64,000 bases of DNA. Origin: Microbulbifer aggregans (GTDB lineage: Bacteria > Pseudomonadota > Gammaproteobacteria > Pseudomonadales > Cellvibrionaceae). The stretch covers positions 2,821,501 to 2,885,500 of the forward strand of contig NZ_CP014143.1 in assembly GCF_001750105.1 (NCBI RefSeq). Reading direction: 5' to 3'. Below, one piece after another: positions 19,684 through 27,279 of the stretch. The notes beneath the pieces are model-generated. The model saw nothing but the letters and a program-made list of their open reading frames with translations. It was not told the DNA's origin and made no database searches. Numbering within the stretch: position 1 is the stretch's first letter; each line of letters begins with the position of its first letter. Position numbers and translations under genes: made by a program.

Positions 19684-20169
19684 ATGAAGCAGCAGATTGA
19701 GCAATTACTGCAAAAGTGGCGGGCTTTGCCCTCGAGCGACCAGAGGGCTCTCGGGCTCCTGGGTGTATTTCTCGGCGGGCTATTTGTTGTCTACGGTCTG
19801 TTCTTGCCTGCCAAGCACTACTTCGAGGGAGCGCAGGCTCGGGCGGAAGAGGCCGCCGAGTTGCTGTCATGGATGCAGGATCAGCGACCAGTTCTCGAGC
19901 AGATTGGCAGCAGCCAGAGCAACCCGGTTGCCGGTGGCACGCTACTGCAGCGAGTGACTGCTGCCGCGGAGCAGAGAAAGATCGCAATCAAGCGCTTTGA
20001 GCCGGAGGGTGATGGACGTGTGCGCCTGTGGATCGAGAGTGCCCGCTACCAGGATCTGCAGCCGTGGCTCAACAACCTGCTCCAACAGGGCATTAGTATC
20101 CGCACGGTCAACATGGATGCCCTGGGAGAGCCGGGGATGGTATCCGCCCGCCTGACGCTGGAGGGGTAA
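19684..20169 (+). CDS. gspM: Type II secretion protein M
   Basis: The 161-residue protein has a short cytoplasmic start, a membrane helix near residues 20-38 (ALGLLGVFLGGLFVVYGLFLP) and a ferredoxin-like periplasmic domain with a predicted coiled start. GspM pairs with GspL. It is the last gene of the operon; gspN is not present. Confidence 0.9.
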   Translation: MKQQIEQLLQKWRALPSSDQRALGLLGVFLGGLFVVYGLFLPAKHYFEGAQARAEEAAELLSWMQDQRPVLEQIGSSQSNPVAGGTLLQRVTAAAEQRKIAIKRFEPEGDGRVRLWIESARYQDLQPWLNNLLQQGISIRTVNMDALGEPGMVSARLTLEG

Positions 20170-20369
20170 GGCATCGCTTCAGCTTTTTGCGAGGATAATC
20201 TGCAGTATTCTTCGAGAAAAATGCATCAAGAGTTTAAAAAGCCACAGAACTGTTCTTTTAAATCGTATGGTTTCGCGGCTCGCATAGGCTTCATGGTGGC
20301 TGTCGGAAGCAGAAGAAATTGCGCCAGAGGGCCCTATACTGAAAGTAACTTGAAGAAATAGGTGCCACC

Positions 20370-20642
20370 ATGCTGTTCAAAGATACCGCCACTAACCACC
20401 TGGTCGAAGTCGCCGATATCGTTACTCTCTCGAATCCTTACGAACTGACCGTTGTCGGCCGCTACCTCTGGGGAGAGGAGGTACAGGATCCGGAAGTTTT
20501 CGATAAAACCCAGCTCAGTTTCCTGTCCGGTGAGGCCCTGCCACGGTGCTGGCATGACAGTCGCTACCGTGACCGGGAAGTGCGTCGACTGCGTTGTGGC
20601 ACCAGGGCTGCCGAAGACAGCGACTACTATCAGGGCGCCTGA
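20370..20642 (+). CDS. Small conserved protein of unknown function
   Basis: This 90-residue soluble protein starts MLFKDTATNHLVEVADI and contains GEEVQDPEVFDKTQLSFLSGEALPRCWHDSRYR, a segment I recall from small proteins in Pseudomonas and relatives that are often annotated as acetyltransferase. Nothing in this sequence resembles a GNAT acetyl-CoA site, so that name should not be carried over. AGGTG lies 5 bp before the ATG. It stands alone between gspM and a DUF2788 gene, with about 200 bp of unassigned DNA on each side. Confidence 0.75.
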   Translation: MLFKDTATNHLVEVADIVTLSNPYELTVVGRYLWGEEVQDPEVFDKTQLSFLSGEALPRCWHDSRYRDREVRRLRCGTRAAEDSDYYQGA

Positions 20643-20845
20643 TTCATGGACTGCCGTGCTCTTGCCTGGACGTAGCCGGAAAGCACTGGTTAAGAGGTGG
20701 CGGATAAACACCGGATTGATGCGGCGGGGAGGCCGGTGAGCTGCGCTGATCAACAAGACGCGGTGGGCGGCGGAGGCTTGCGTGACGCTGTTCACCACCT
20801 GGGTAACCCTGTAAAATGCGCGCCAATTTTTAAGCGGGCTGATAC

Positions 20846-21049
20846 ATGTCGTTTGAGCAGTTTGAAGAGTACTCCCTCTGGCTGGGCGTCGGTGGACTGA
20901 TTCTTTTCATGATCTTCATTGTCTGGAACCTGGCAAAAGAGTCGGAAGCTGGCCGCTTCGGTACCTTTATCCTGTTTCTGGCGCTCGGGCTCGGTTTGCT
21001 CGGCTTTGTTATCAAGACAGTTCTGGTTGAAGTGATGGGAATCGGCTAG
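20846..21049 (+). CDS. DUF2788 small membrane protein
   Basis: The 67-residue protein has two membrane segments (LGVGGLILFMIFIVWNLA and FILFLALGLGLLGFVIKTVL) joined by a short charged loop KESEAGRFGT. This matches the DUF2788 family of gammaproteobacterial inner-membrane proteins of unknown function. It is 108 bp upstream of the hybrid kinase gene and could be co-transcribed with it. Confidence 0.85.
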   Translation: MSFEQFEEYSLWLGVGGLILFMIFIVWNLAKESEAGRFGTFILFLALGLGLLGFVIKTVLVEVMGIG

Positions 21050-21157
21050 TGCCGGGCCGCAAATTGCGGGTCGTCGGTGTCTACGCCGGCCAGATGAGCC
21101 AGTATTGCGCAGCCCGGGCGGAACGCCTGTGGTCCACTGCATTTTGGGAAGGGATTC

Positions 21158-23368
21158 ATGCCCATATTTGATCGTCCCTCGCTGAAGGTCCAGAAGGATC
21201 GACGGGTTTGCCGGGTCACAGATACCCGGATCGCCAAATACAGCCGGCGGGGTATGTTGCTGTCCCTGCTGGCGTTCGCCATTGCGATTGTTATTGGCGA
21301 CTTGCGGCTTGTTGCGCCCAGACTGGCACTCGTACTTGGCATCGTGCTGGTGCTGTTTACGCTTTGGCGTGGCTATTACGTCTTCCGTTTTTCCGCCCTC
21401 TATGCCACTGGTCCGAACCGCTGGCGCCGACGCTATTTTCTCGCCTCAACACTGGGCGCCGCCTGGTGGGGTGTCATACTCCTATGCCATGTATGGTTGC
21501 TGGGTTTTGCTCCGGAGACACACTTCCTGTGGCTCTACACGGTAATTTTCTGTTCGAGCGTCACCTCCGTATTTTCCCCTTACTACCGTTTCCTCGGCTG
21601 GTTCGTTGGTGGTTCGCTGCTGCCAGCGGCCATCAAGGCGTTCCTTTCCGGCGATGTGCTCGGTGGCATCTATGGGTTCCTGACCATCGCCTTCGTCTGG
21701 CTGATCGTGCACCAGGGGCGCCGTGACTCGGAGAACTACTGGGACCGCCTCTCGGCGATGCAGGATCTGCAGACCCGGGCCAGCAACCTGGCAGCTGCGC
21801 GCAAACACTCCGAAGCCGCGGTAGAGCTCACCAACGAGTTTGTAGCGAATATCGGGCAGGAATTTCGCAGCCAGCTTTCCGACTCCCTCGGCGCTCTGGC
21901 GCTACTTGAGGCGGAGCCGCTCTCGGAGCGACAGCGGGAGTGGGTGCAGCTGGCGAAGAATGCAGGCAGCCAACAGCTCAAGCTGGTTGATAATGTGGGG
22001 CTCTTCACCCGCGTCGCGCGAAAGGATATCCGGTTGCGGCAGGGATCTTTCAACCTGGTCAAGACCATCGAGAAGTCGTTCAAATTCGCGGCGCGGGCTG
22101 CCCATCGTCAGCGCCTCGAGTTCAATTTCCAGATTGATGACAACCTGCCGGTGATGGTAATTGGTGACAACCGCAAAACGTCCCAGTTGATTCGCAACCT
22201 GGTGGATTCGGCCACGGCCATTGCCCAGGTTGGTGAACTCTGGGGGCAGGTCAGCTTCCGCCCCATCAACCAAGGCGAGGGGCAGCTCACCATCAGCCTC
22301 GTGGACGATGGCCGCGGCGAGATTTTGCCGGACGAGAGTGAGCTGTTCGGTGCTTTCTCGCGTCTCGATACCACCCAGGTGACGACCGGCCTCGGACTTT
22401 CCATTGCCAAGGGCCTGGCGGAAGCCATGGGCGGCTATCTTCAGCTGCACTCCTCCCCGGATGGCAACCGCTATCACGTGGAGATCAAGCTGGCGATGGA
22501 ACTGAACCAGCGGGTATATCTCACGCCGGACCGGCGCCTGCAGGACTGCGAGGTGCTGGTGCTCCATCAGAAGGGGCTGTTTGTTGCCGGTCTGGTTCAG
22601 GTGCTGCGCTCGTTTGGCATGGAAGTTACCTGCCTGAAGTGGCAGGCCGAGAGCCAGGATGACCAGGAAGCGGCAGTGAAGCGCTCGATAGAGCGCCGCC
22701 AGCTCGTGATGCTGGCCCCGGCAATGGGGGACGAAACCCTGCTTGCGGATGTCAGTCGCATTTACACCTCCGAGGGTGTCGACACGGAGGGCTGCCCTCT
22801 GATCTGTCTTGGCGGTTATGGCCAGAAACCAGAGTTCGCGCCGCTGATGCAGGCTGTTCCTGGAGCCATGTACCTTGGGCGACCCGTGACCCGCAAGGAG
22901 CTGCATGATGCGCTGATCAGTCGTCTTTTCGGCGGGAGCAGGAAGGCGAGTCGTCGTATTGTTTCCAGTAGCGGGGTGTCGCCACGTCAGCGGAATCTGC
23001 TGCTCATCGAGGAGTCCCGCCAGCACCAGGGCGTGACGGAGGAGATGCTGCAGGCGCTGGGTTACCGCGTGGACGTGGCGGCGTCAGTAGAAAGTGCCCT
23101 TGAGCGTCTACCCGAGGGGCAGTACGACATGATTCTCGTCGACTGCCAGCAGAACACCGAGCACAGTGCCGAGATCATTGAAAGCCTGCGCCACTGGGAG
23201 ACCGAGCACTCGCCTGAAGATCGGCTGCCAATCGTAGCTCTGACCAGTACCACCGAGGAGCAATTTGAAGGCCGCTGCCTGGCGGCCGGAATGGATGATT
23301 TCCTGACCAAGCCTCTGGCCAAAGAGCCCCTCCGGGAGACTCTGGAGCGCTGGCTCGGGGACGACTAA
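21158..23368 (+). CDS. Hybrid sensor kinase homologue with degenerate kinase core and C-terminal receiver
   Basis: The 736-residue protein has about six membrane segments between residues 34 and 186, a helical linker, a dimerisation helix, an ATPase domain, a pseudo-receiver and a C-terminal receiver. The H-box reads NEFVANIGQEFRSQL, with Gln234 where kinases have the phospho-accepting His. In the N-box (NLVDSATAIA) Ser351 replaces the Mg-binding Asn, while the G1 (DDGRGE) and G2 (TGLGLSIAKGL) glycine boxes remain. The pseudo-receiver (about 463-590) lacks the phospho-Asp. The last receiver (about 612-736) keeps Asp662 and Lys718 and looks active. It may therefore be phosphorylated by a partner rather than by itself. 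The family is clear; the signal sensed is unknown. Confidence 0.88.
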   Translation: MPIFDRPSLKVQKDRRVCRVTDTRIAKYSRRGMLLSLLAFAIAIVIGDLRLVAPRLALVLGIVLVLFTLWRGYYVFRFSALYATGPNRWRRRYFLASTLGAAWWGVILLCHVWLLGFAPETHFLWLYTVIFCSSVTSVFSPYYRFLGWFVGGSLLPAAIKAFLSGDVLGGIYGFLTIAFVWLIVHQGRRDSENYWDRLSAMQDLQTRASNLAAARKHSEAAVELTNEFVANIGQEFRSQLSDSLGALALLEAEPLSERQREWVQLAKNAGSQQLKLVDNVGLFTRVARKDIRLRQGSFNLVKTIEKSFKFAARAAHRQRLEFNFQIDDNLPVMVIGDNRKTSQLIRNLVDSATAIAQVGELWGQVSFRPINQGEGQLTISLVDDGRGEILPDESELFGAFSRLDTTQVTTGLGLSIAKGLAEAMGGYLQLHSSPDGNRYHVEIKLAMELNQRVYLTPDRRLQDCEVLVLHQKGLFVAGLVQVLRSFGMEVTCLKWQAESQDDQEAAVKRSIERRQLVMLAPAMGDETLLADVSRIYTSEGVDTEGCPLICLGGYGQKPEFAPLMQAVPGAMYLGRPVTRKELHDALISRLFGGSRKASRRIVSSSGVSPRQRNLLLIEESRQHQGVTEEMLQALGYRVDVAASVESALERLPEGQYDMILVDCQQNTEHSAEIIESLRHWETEHSPEDRLPIVALTSTTEEQFEGRCLAAGMDDFLTKPLAKEPLRETLERWLGDD

Positions 23369-23371
23369 GCG

Positions 23372-24589
23372 TTATTTGGCGACCACCTGAGGACTGCGGT
23401 TGTCCTCAGGAAGGCCCAGGGCGATCAGGGCTGAGACCAACAGGAAAACTGCTGAGATCCACAGGCAGGCCTCCAGGCCTGAGGCCTGAAAAACCCAACC
23501 CGACAACAGGGTTCCGGCAAGCCTGCCCGCCGCGTTGGCCATGTAGTAAAAGCCGACATCCATCGATACTCCATCTTCCCGTGCGAAGTGCACTATCAGG
23601 TAACTATGTAGACCCGAGTTCACAGCAAACAAGCCCCCGAACAGCAGGAGGCCCACGATAATCGTCGCCTGCGGTGCCAAGTCGGTGCCCAGAAGTAGCG
23701 CGATGGCGGCTGGTACGGTGCCGAGACCGGCTGCCCAGACAAATGCTGAACGCCTGCCGGGCGCGCTCCCAGTCAGGCGCGGCGCCTGGGACTGGACGAT
23801 GCCATAGCCAATGACCCATAAGGCGAGAAAGCCGCCGACCTGCCAGTGGTCCCACCCAAACTGACTGCTCAAAAATACCGGCAGGGCTATCACAAACCAG
23901 ACATCCCGCGCGGCGAAGAGGAAGACGCGGGCAGCTGCCAACAGGTTGATGGCGCGGCTCTTGGAGAAGATGTCGCGAAACTTGCGCTTTCCACGGGCCC
24001 GGCCCAAATCACGCTTCAATAACATCAGACTCCCCAGCCACACCAGCGCCAATCCTGCTGCCATGGCGAAGATGGAGCCGCGGAAACCCCACGTCGCCAG
24101 TAGCAGCCCACCGAGAAAGAAACCGACGCCCTTCAGGGCGTTTTTGGACCCCGTGAGCAGCGCCACCCAGTGGTAGAGGCGCCCAGAATCCTGGCCGGGC
24201 ACGAGCAGCTTGATGGCACTCTTGGCGCTCATCTTGTTCAGGTCCTTTGCGATACCGGAGAGCGCCTGCGCAAACATTACCCAAGGCACCGAAAGCCGGC
24301 TTTCCGGAACCAGCAGCATCGCCAGGGCTGCTACCTGCAGACCCAGGCCGATGTTCATGGTCCGGTTGAGGCCTATCAGTGCACCCAGCCAGCCGCCCAG
24401 CAGGTTCGTGACAACGCCAAATGCCTCGTAAAAAACGAACAGCAGGGCAATTTGCAGCGGTGAGTAGCCAATCTGGTGAAAATACAGGACCACCAACATG
24501 CGCAGCGCGCCATCGGTCAGGGTAAAGGCCCAGTAGTTCGCGGTGACAACCAGGTACTGGCGCACCTCGGGAGAGAGCGTTGCGAGCAT
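23372..24589 (-). CDS. arsJ: Organoarsenical efflux MFS permease ArsJ
   Basis: The 405-residue protein is a 12-segment major facilitator. It begins MLATLSPEVRQYLVVTANYWAFTLTDGALRMLVVLYF-like, a start typical of ArsJ, and contains LSGIAKDLNKMSAKSAIK. ArsJ exports 1-arseno-3-phosphoglycerate, an unstable product made by GAPDH from arsenate; outside it falls apart to arsenate. The call rests on sequence and on the upstream neighbours, an ArsR repressor and a GAPDH paralogue in the same direction. It is the last gene of the operon and is convergent with the hybrid kinase gene. Confidence 0.9.
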   Translation of the reverse strand: MLATLSPEVRQYLVVTANYWAFTLTDGALRMLVVLYFHQIGYSPLQIALLFVFYEAFGVVTNLLGGWLGALIGLNRTMNIGLGLQVAALAMLLVPESRLSVPWVMFAQALSGIAKDLNKMSAKSAIKLLVPGQDSGRLYHWVALLTGSKNALKGVGFFLGGLLLATWGFRGSIFAMAAGLALVWLGSLMLLKRDLGRARGKRKFRDIFSKSRAINLLAAARVFLFAARDVWFVIALPVFLSSQFGWDHWQVGGFLALWVIGYGIVQSQAPRLTGSAPGRRSAFVWAAGLGTVPAAIALLLGTDLAPQATIIVGLLLFGGLFAVNSGLHSYLIVHFAREDGVSMDVGFYYMANAAGRLAGTLLSGWVFQASGLEACLWISAVFLLVSALIALGLPEDNRSPQVVAK

Positions 24590-24672
24590 AAGCGGTTCAA
24601 GCGGCCCAATGTCGACAAGAGGTTACGGCCTTGCGGCCACAGCGATGCGTCCTTTACGGCTAGGTTGGTCGT

Positions 24673-25674
24673 TTAATCCTTTCCGACCATCGCGGCCAGT
24701 TCGATCGTCCGATTGGCGTAGCCCCACTCGTTGTCATACCAGGCGTAAAGTTTGACCTGGGTGCCGTTGATGACCATGGTCGAGAGCGCATCGATGATGC
24801 TGGAGCGTGGGTCGGTCCGGTAATCGATGCTGACCAGAGGGCGCTCTTCGTAGCCGAGGATGCCCTTGAGTTCTCCATTTGCGGCATCGCGCAACATGGC
24901 ATTCACCTCGTCCACGGTTGTCTCCCTGTCCACTTCGAAAACACAGTCAGTCAGTGACGCATTCGCCAGCGGGACCCGCACGGCGTGACCATTAAGGCGC
25001 CCCTTGAGCTCGGGAAAGATCTCGGTGATCGCAGTGGCACTGCCAGTCGTGGTGGGAATCAGGCTCATGCCGCAGGCCCTGGCGCGGCGCAAATCTTTGT
25101 GTGGAGCGTCAAGGATTACCTGGGTATTGGTGATGTCATGGATGGTGGTCATGGAGCCGTGGCGGATACCGAGCTGCTCGTGGATCACTTTCACCACCGG
25201 TGCCAGGCAGTTGGTGGTGCAGGAGGCCGCGGTGACAATCTTGTGGCGCCCGCTATCGTACAGGTGGTCATTAACCCCAAGAACGACATTCAGGACCTGA
25301 GAATCCTTGACTGGTGCAGTGACTACGACGCGCTTAACCCCCTGTTGCAGGTAGCCGTCCAGGAGTTTCGCGTCGCGCATTCTGCCAGAGGCTTCGATGA
25401 CCAGGTCACAGTGCGACCAATCGGTTTCATCGATTGCCTTGTTGCGTGAGTAGAGAATACGGTGGCCGTCGACCGCGATCGCGTTTTCCTCTGCGCTCGC
25501 TTCGTGCCTGCAGCGCCCGTGCACGGAATCGAAGTTCAGCAGGTGGGCGAGGGTGGGCGCATCTGCGGCCGGATCGTTGATCTGGACGAATTCCAGTGCC
25601 GGGTTGTCGAGGCCGGCCCGCAGCGCCAGCCGGCCGATGCGTCCAAATCCATTGATTCCAATTTTAATCGCCAT
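24673..25674 (-). CDS. ArsJ-associated glyceraldehyde-3-phosphate dehydrogenase
   Basis: A 333-residue type I GAPDH with the NAD-binding start [18 protein letters not shown] and catalytic Cys152 in [11 protein letters not shown]. The C-terminal motif [15 protein letters not shown] is intact. Its place between arsR and arsJ marks it as the arsenate-detoxifying paralogue: it uses arsenate in place of phosphate to make 1-arseno-3-phosphoglycerate, which ArsJ exports. The central glycolytic enzyme is presumably encoded elsewhere. Confidence 0.93.
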   Translation of the reverse strand: MAIKIGINGFGRIGRLALRAGLDNPALEFVQINDPAADAPTLAHLLNFDSVHGRCRHEASAEENAIAVDGHRILYSRNKAIDETDWSHCDLVIEASGRMRDAKLLDGYLQQGVKRVVVTAPVKDSQVLNVVLGVNDHLYDSGRHKIVTAASCTTNCLAPVVKVIHEQLGIRHGSMTTIHDITNTQVILDAPHKDLRRARACGMSLIPTTTGSATAITEIFPELKGRLNGHAVRVPLANASLTDCVFEVDRETTVDEVNAMLRDAANGELKGILGYEERPLVSIDYRTDPRSSIIDALSTMVINGTQVKLYAWYDNEWGYANRTIELAAMVGKD

Positions 25675-25733
25675 AGCGTCCTCTCCTGTTGCAGCGCGTC
25701 TCTGAATTCCAGCCTAGTGTGCGAATCCGGGGT

Positions 25734-26084
25734 TTATGAAGCTTGGCAGCGCCCAATCCTGACCGGCCGTGGGCCCATGCCGGCCAGCCTCTGCCGATCT
25801 TGCAAGTGGATACCAGGAGGGTGTTCGAGAGTCAGCTCAATGACCTCTCTTGCCCATCGATCCAACTGATCCGCGATGCGATAGAAAACCCATTTCCCCC
25901 GTCGCTCGTCATCCAGTAGCCCGGCGTCACGAAGCAGGCCCAGGTGGCGGGAAACCTTGGGCTGGCTCTCGTCCAGGGCTTCGGTGAGTTCGCAGACGCA
26001 CAGCTCGCCCTCTGCCGCGGTAAGCAGCAGAATTCGCAGACGGGTCTCTTCACCAAGGTGTTTGTATAGCAGCAGTGGTTCCAT
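25734..26084 (-). CDS. arsR: ArsR-family arsenic-responsive repressor
   Basis: The 116-residue winged-helix protein has an ArsR/SmtB fold with the metalloid site CVC at Cys29 and Cys31 (GELCVCELTEAL), then the recognition helix region (DESQPKVSRHLGLLRDAGLL) and wing (DDERRGKWVFYRI). It should bind As(III) or Sb(III) and release the operon. It is the first gene of arsR-gapdh-arsJ; a cluster of ATATG-type inverted repeats lies 34-71 bp before its start. Confidence 0.92.
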   Translation of the reverse strand: MEPLLLYKHLGEETRLRILLLTAAEGELCVCELTEALDESQPKVSRHLGLLRDAGLLDDERRGKWVFYRIADQLDRWAREVIELTLEHPPGIHLQDRQRLAGMGPRPVRIGRCQAS

Positions 26085-26117
26085 ATCGGGGTTGGCGCTA
26101 ATGCATCAGCGCAGAAT

Positions 26118-26155
26118 CATATACGCTAGGACATATATGTGGAAGGGCGTATATG
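26118..26155. promoter_or_regulatory. Predicted ArsR operator
   Basis: CATATACG (26118-26125) and CGTATATG (26148-26155) form a perfect inverted repeat, with a second palindrome, CATATATG (26132-26139), between them. The cluster lies 34-71 bp upstream of the arsR start, where promoter and operator are expected. Assignment to ArsR is by position. Confidence 0.6.
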
Positions 26156-26305
26156 TTTGCGGATTGTTAAGCTGGAGGGCGCCGGAATCCCGAGTCGGGT
26201 GTTTAACAGATGCACGAACAAAAAGGGCTGCAGTTACGGCGGCGTTTCGTGATTTCCGGGGGAGGTGGGCCAGGTGGACCGGTCCACAGGGGGTGGAGGG
26301 GCCAT

Positions 26306-26331
26306 CAAAAAGGGCGCCGCAGAGGGCGCCC
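26306..26331 (-). terminator. Terminator of xthA
   Basis: On the - strand GGGCGCC (26331-26325) pairs with GGCGCCC (26318-26312) and a T run follows. It lies just after the xthA stop. Confidence 0.8.
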
Positions 26332-26340
26332 ACTCGGGAA

Positions 26341-27156
26341 TTAAACTTTGAATTCCGCCCATACAGGCGCATGGTCGCTGGGGCGTTCCATACCGCGGAT
26401 ATCGTAGTCGACACCGGCCTCAGTACAGTGCTCCGCCAGGTGTCGGGTGGCGAGAATCAGGTCGATGCGCAGTCCGCGCTTCGGGTCCCGGTCGAAACCG
26501 CGGCTGCGGTAATCGAACCAGCTGAAGATGTCGTCGGTGTCCGGGTGCAACTCGCGGAAGGTATCGACCAGCCCCCAGTCCTGTACCTTCTGCAGCCACT
26601 CCCGCTCCTCGGGTAGGAAGCTGCACTTCCCATCGCGCAGCCAGCGCTTTCGGTTGGGCTCGCCGATACCGATATCCAGGTCGGTGGGGGAGATATTCAT
26701 GTCGCCGATCACAAGCACTGGCGCATCAGGCTTGCAATGCTTGTCCAGGTAGTTGCTGAGGTCGGCATAATACTTGCGCTTGGCCGGGAACTTGATCGGA
26801 TGCTCGCGGTTCTCTCCCTGCGGGAAGTAGCCGTTAATCACGGTCAGTGGTTCACTCGCACCGATGTCGAACTTTCCGGTAACCAGCCGCCGCTGGGCCT
26901 CGGCGCCGTCGTCGGGAAAGCCGAACTCCTGATGTACAAAGGGCAGCTTTGAGAGCATCGCTACGCCGTAGTGCGTCTTCTGTCCAAAGAAGATCACCTC
27001 ATAGCCCAGGTCCCGGATGACATCGACGGGGAACTCCTCATCGGTGACCTTGGTTTCCTGCAGGCCGATGATGTCCGGTGCGTGCTTATCCACCAGTGCT
27101 TCCAGCTGGTGAAGGCGCGCGCGAATGCTGTTGACGTTAAAGGAAACGACTTTCAC
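26341..27156 (-). CDS. xthA: Exodeoxyribonuclease III
   Basis: XthA is an AP endonuclease and 3'-5' exonuclease of base-excision repair. The 271-residue protein has the EEP nuclease motifs: [12 protein letters not shown], the metal ligand Glu in GLQETKV, [13 protein letters not shown] loop, and the C-terminal [21 protein letters not shown] and [13 protein letters not shown]. The start is placed at GTG 27156 because GGAAGAG lies 5 bp upstream and the protein then begins directly with the first strand; an extension to 27195 adds an unlikely Gly/Phe-rich leader. It is followed by a terminator. Confidence 0.93.
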   Translation of the reverse strand: MKVVSFNVNSIRARLHQLEALVDKHAPDIIGLQETKVTDEEFPVDVIRDLGYEVIFFGQKTHYGVAMLSKLPFVHQEFGFPDDGAEAQRRLVTGKFDIGASEPLTVINGYFPQGENREHPIKFPAKRKYYADLSNYLDKHCKPDAPVLVIGDMNISPTDLDIGIGEPNRKRWLRDGKCSFLPEEREWLQKVQDWGLVDTFRELHPDTDDIFSWFDYRSRGFDRDPKRGLRIDLILATRHLAEHCTEAGVDYDIRGMERPSDHAPVWAEFKV

Positions 27157-27236
27157 TTCTCTTCCCCCAAAATAAAAAAGGCCGGGCGTACCCAACCTGT
27201 GTGTCGTTCAAGTTTTCACATTATACGGGAAATGCC

Positions 27237-27272
27237 CCTTAGTCGGCCGGCAGTGATTCCGGCCGACTAAGG
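27237..27272 (-). terminator. Long perfect hairpin after prc
   Basis: CCTTAGTCGGCCGG (27237-27250) and CCGGCCGACTAAGG (27259-27272) are perfect 14-bp inverted arms with an 8-base loop, 8 bp after the prc stop. No T run follows on the - strand, so it may stabilise the mRNA or need a factor to terminate. Confidence 0.6.
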
Positions 27273-27279
27273 TCATGCA

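Noticed and set aside
21902..23026. 374-residue - strand frame within the hybrid kinase
   Set aside because: Antisense shadow of a gene with recognisable domains; no ribosome binding site or family features.
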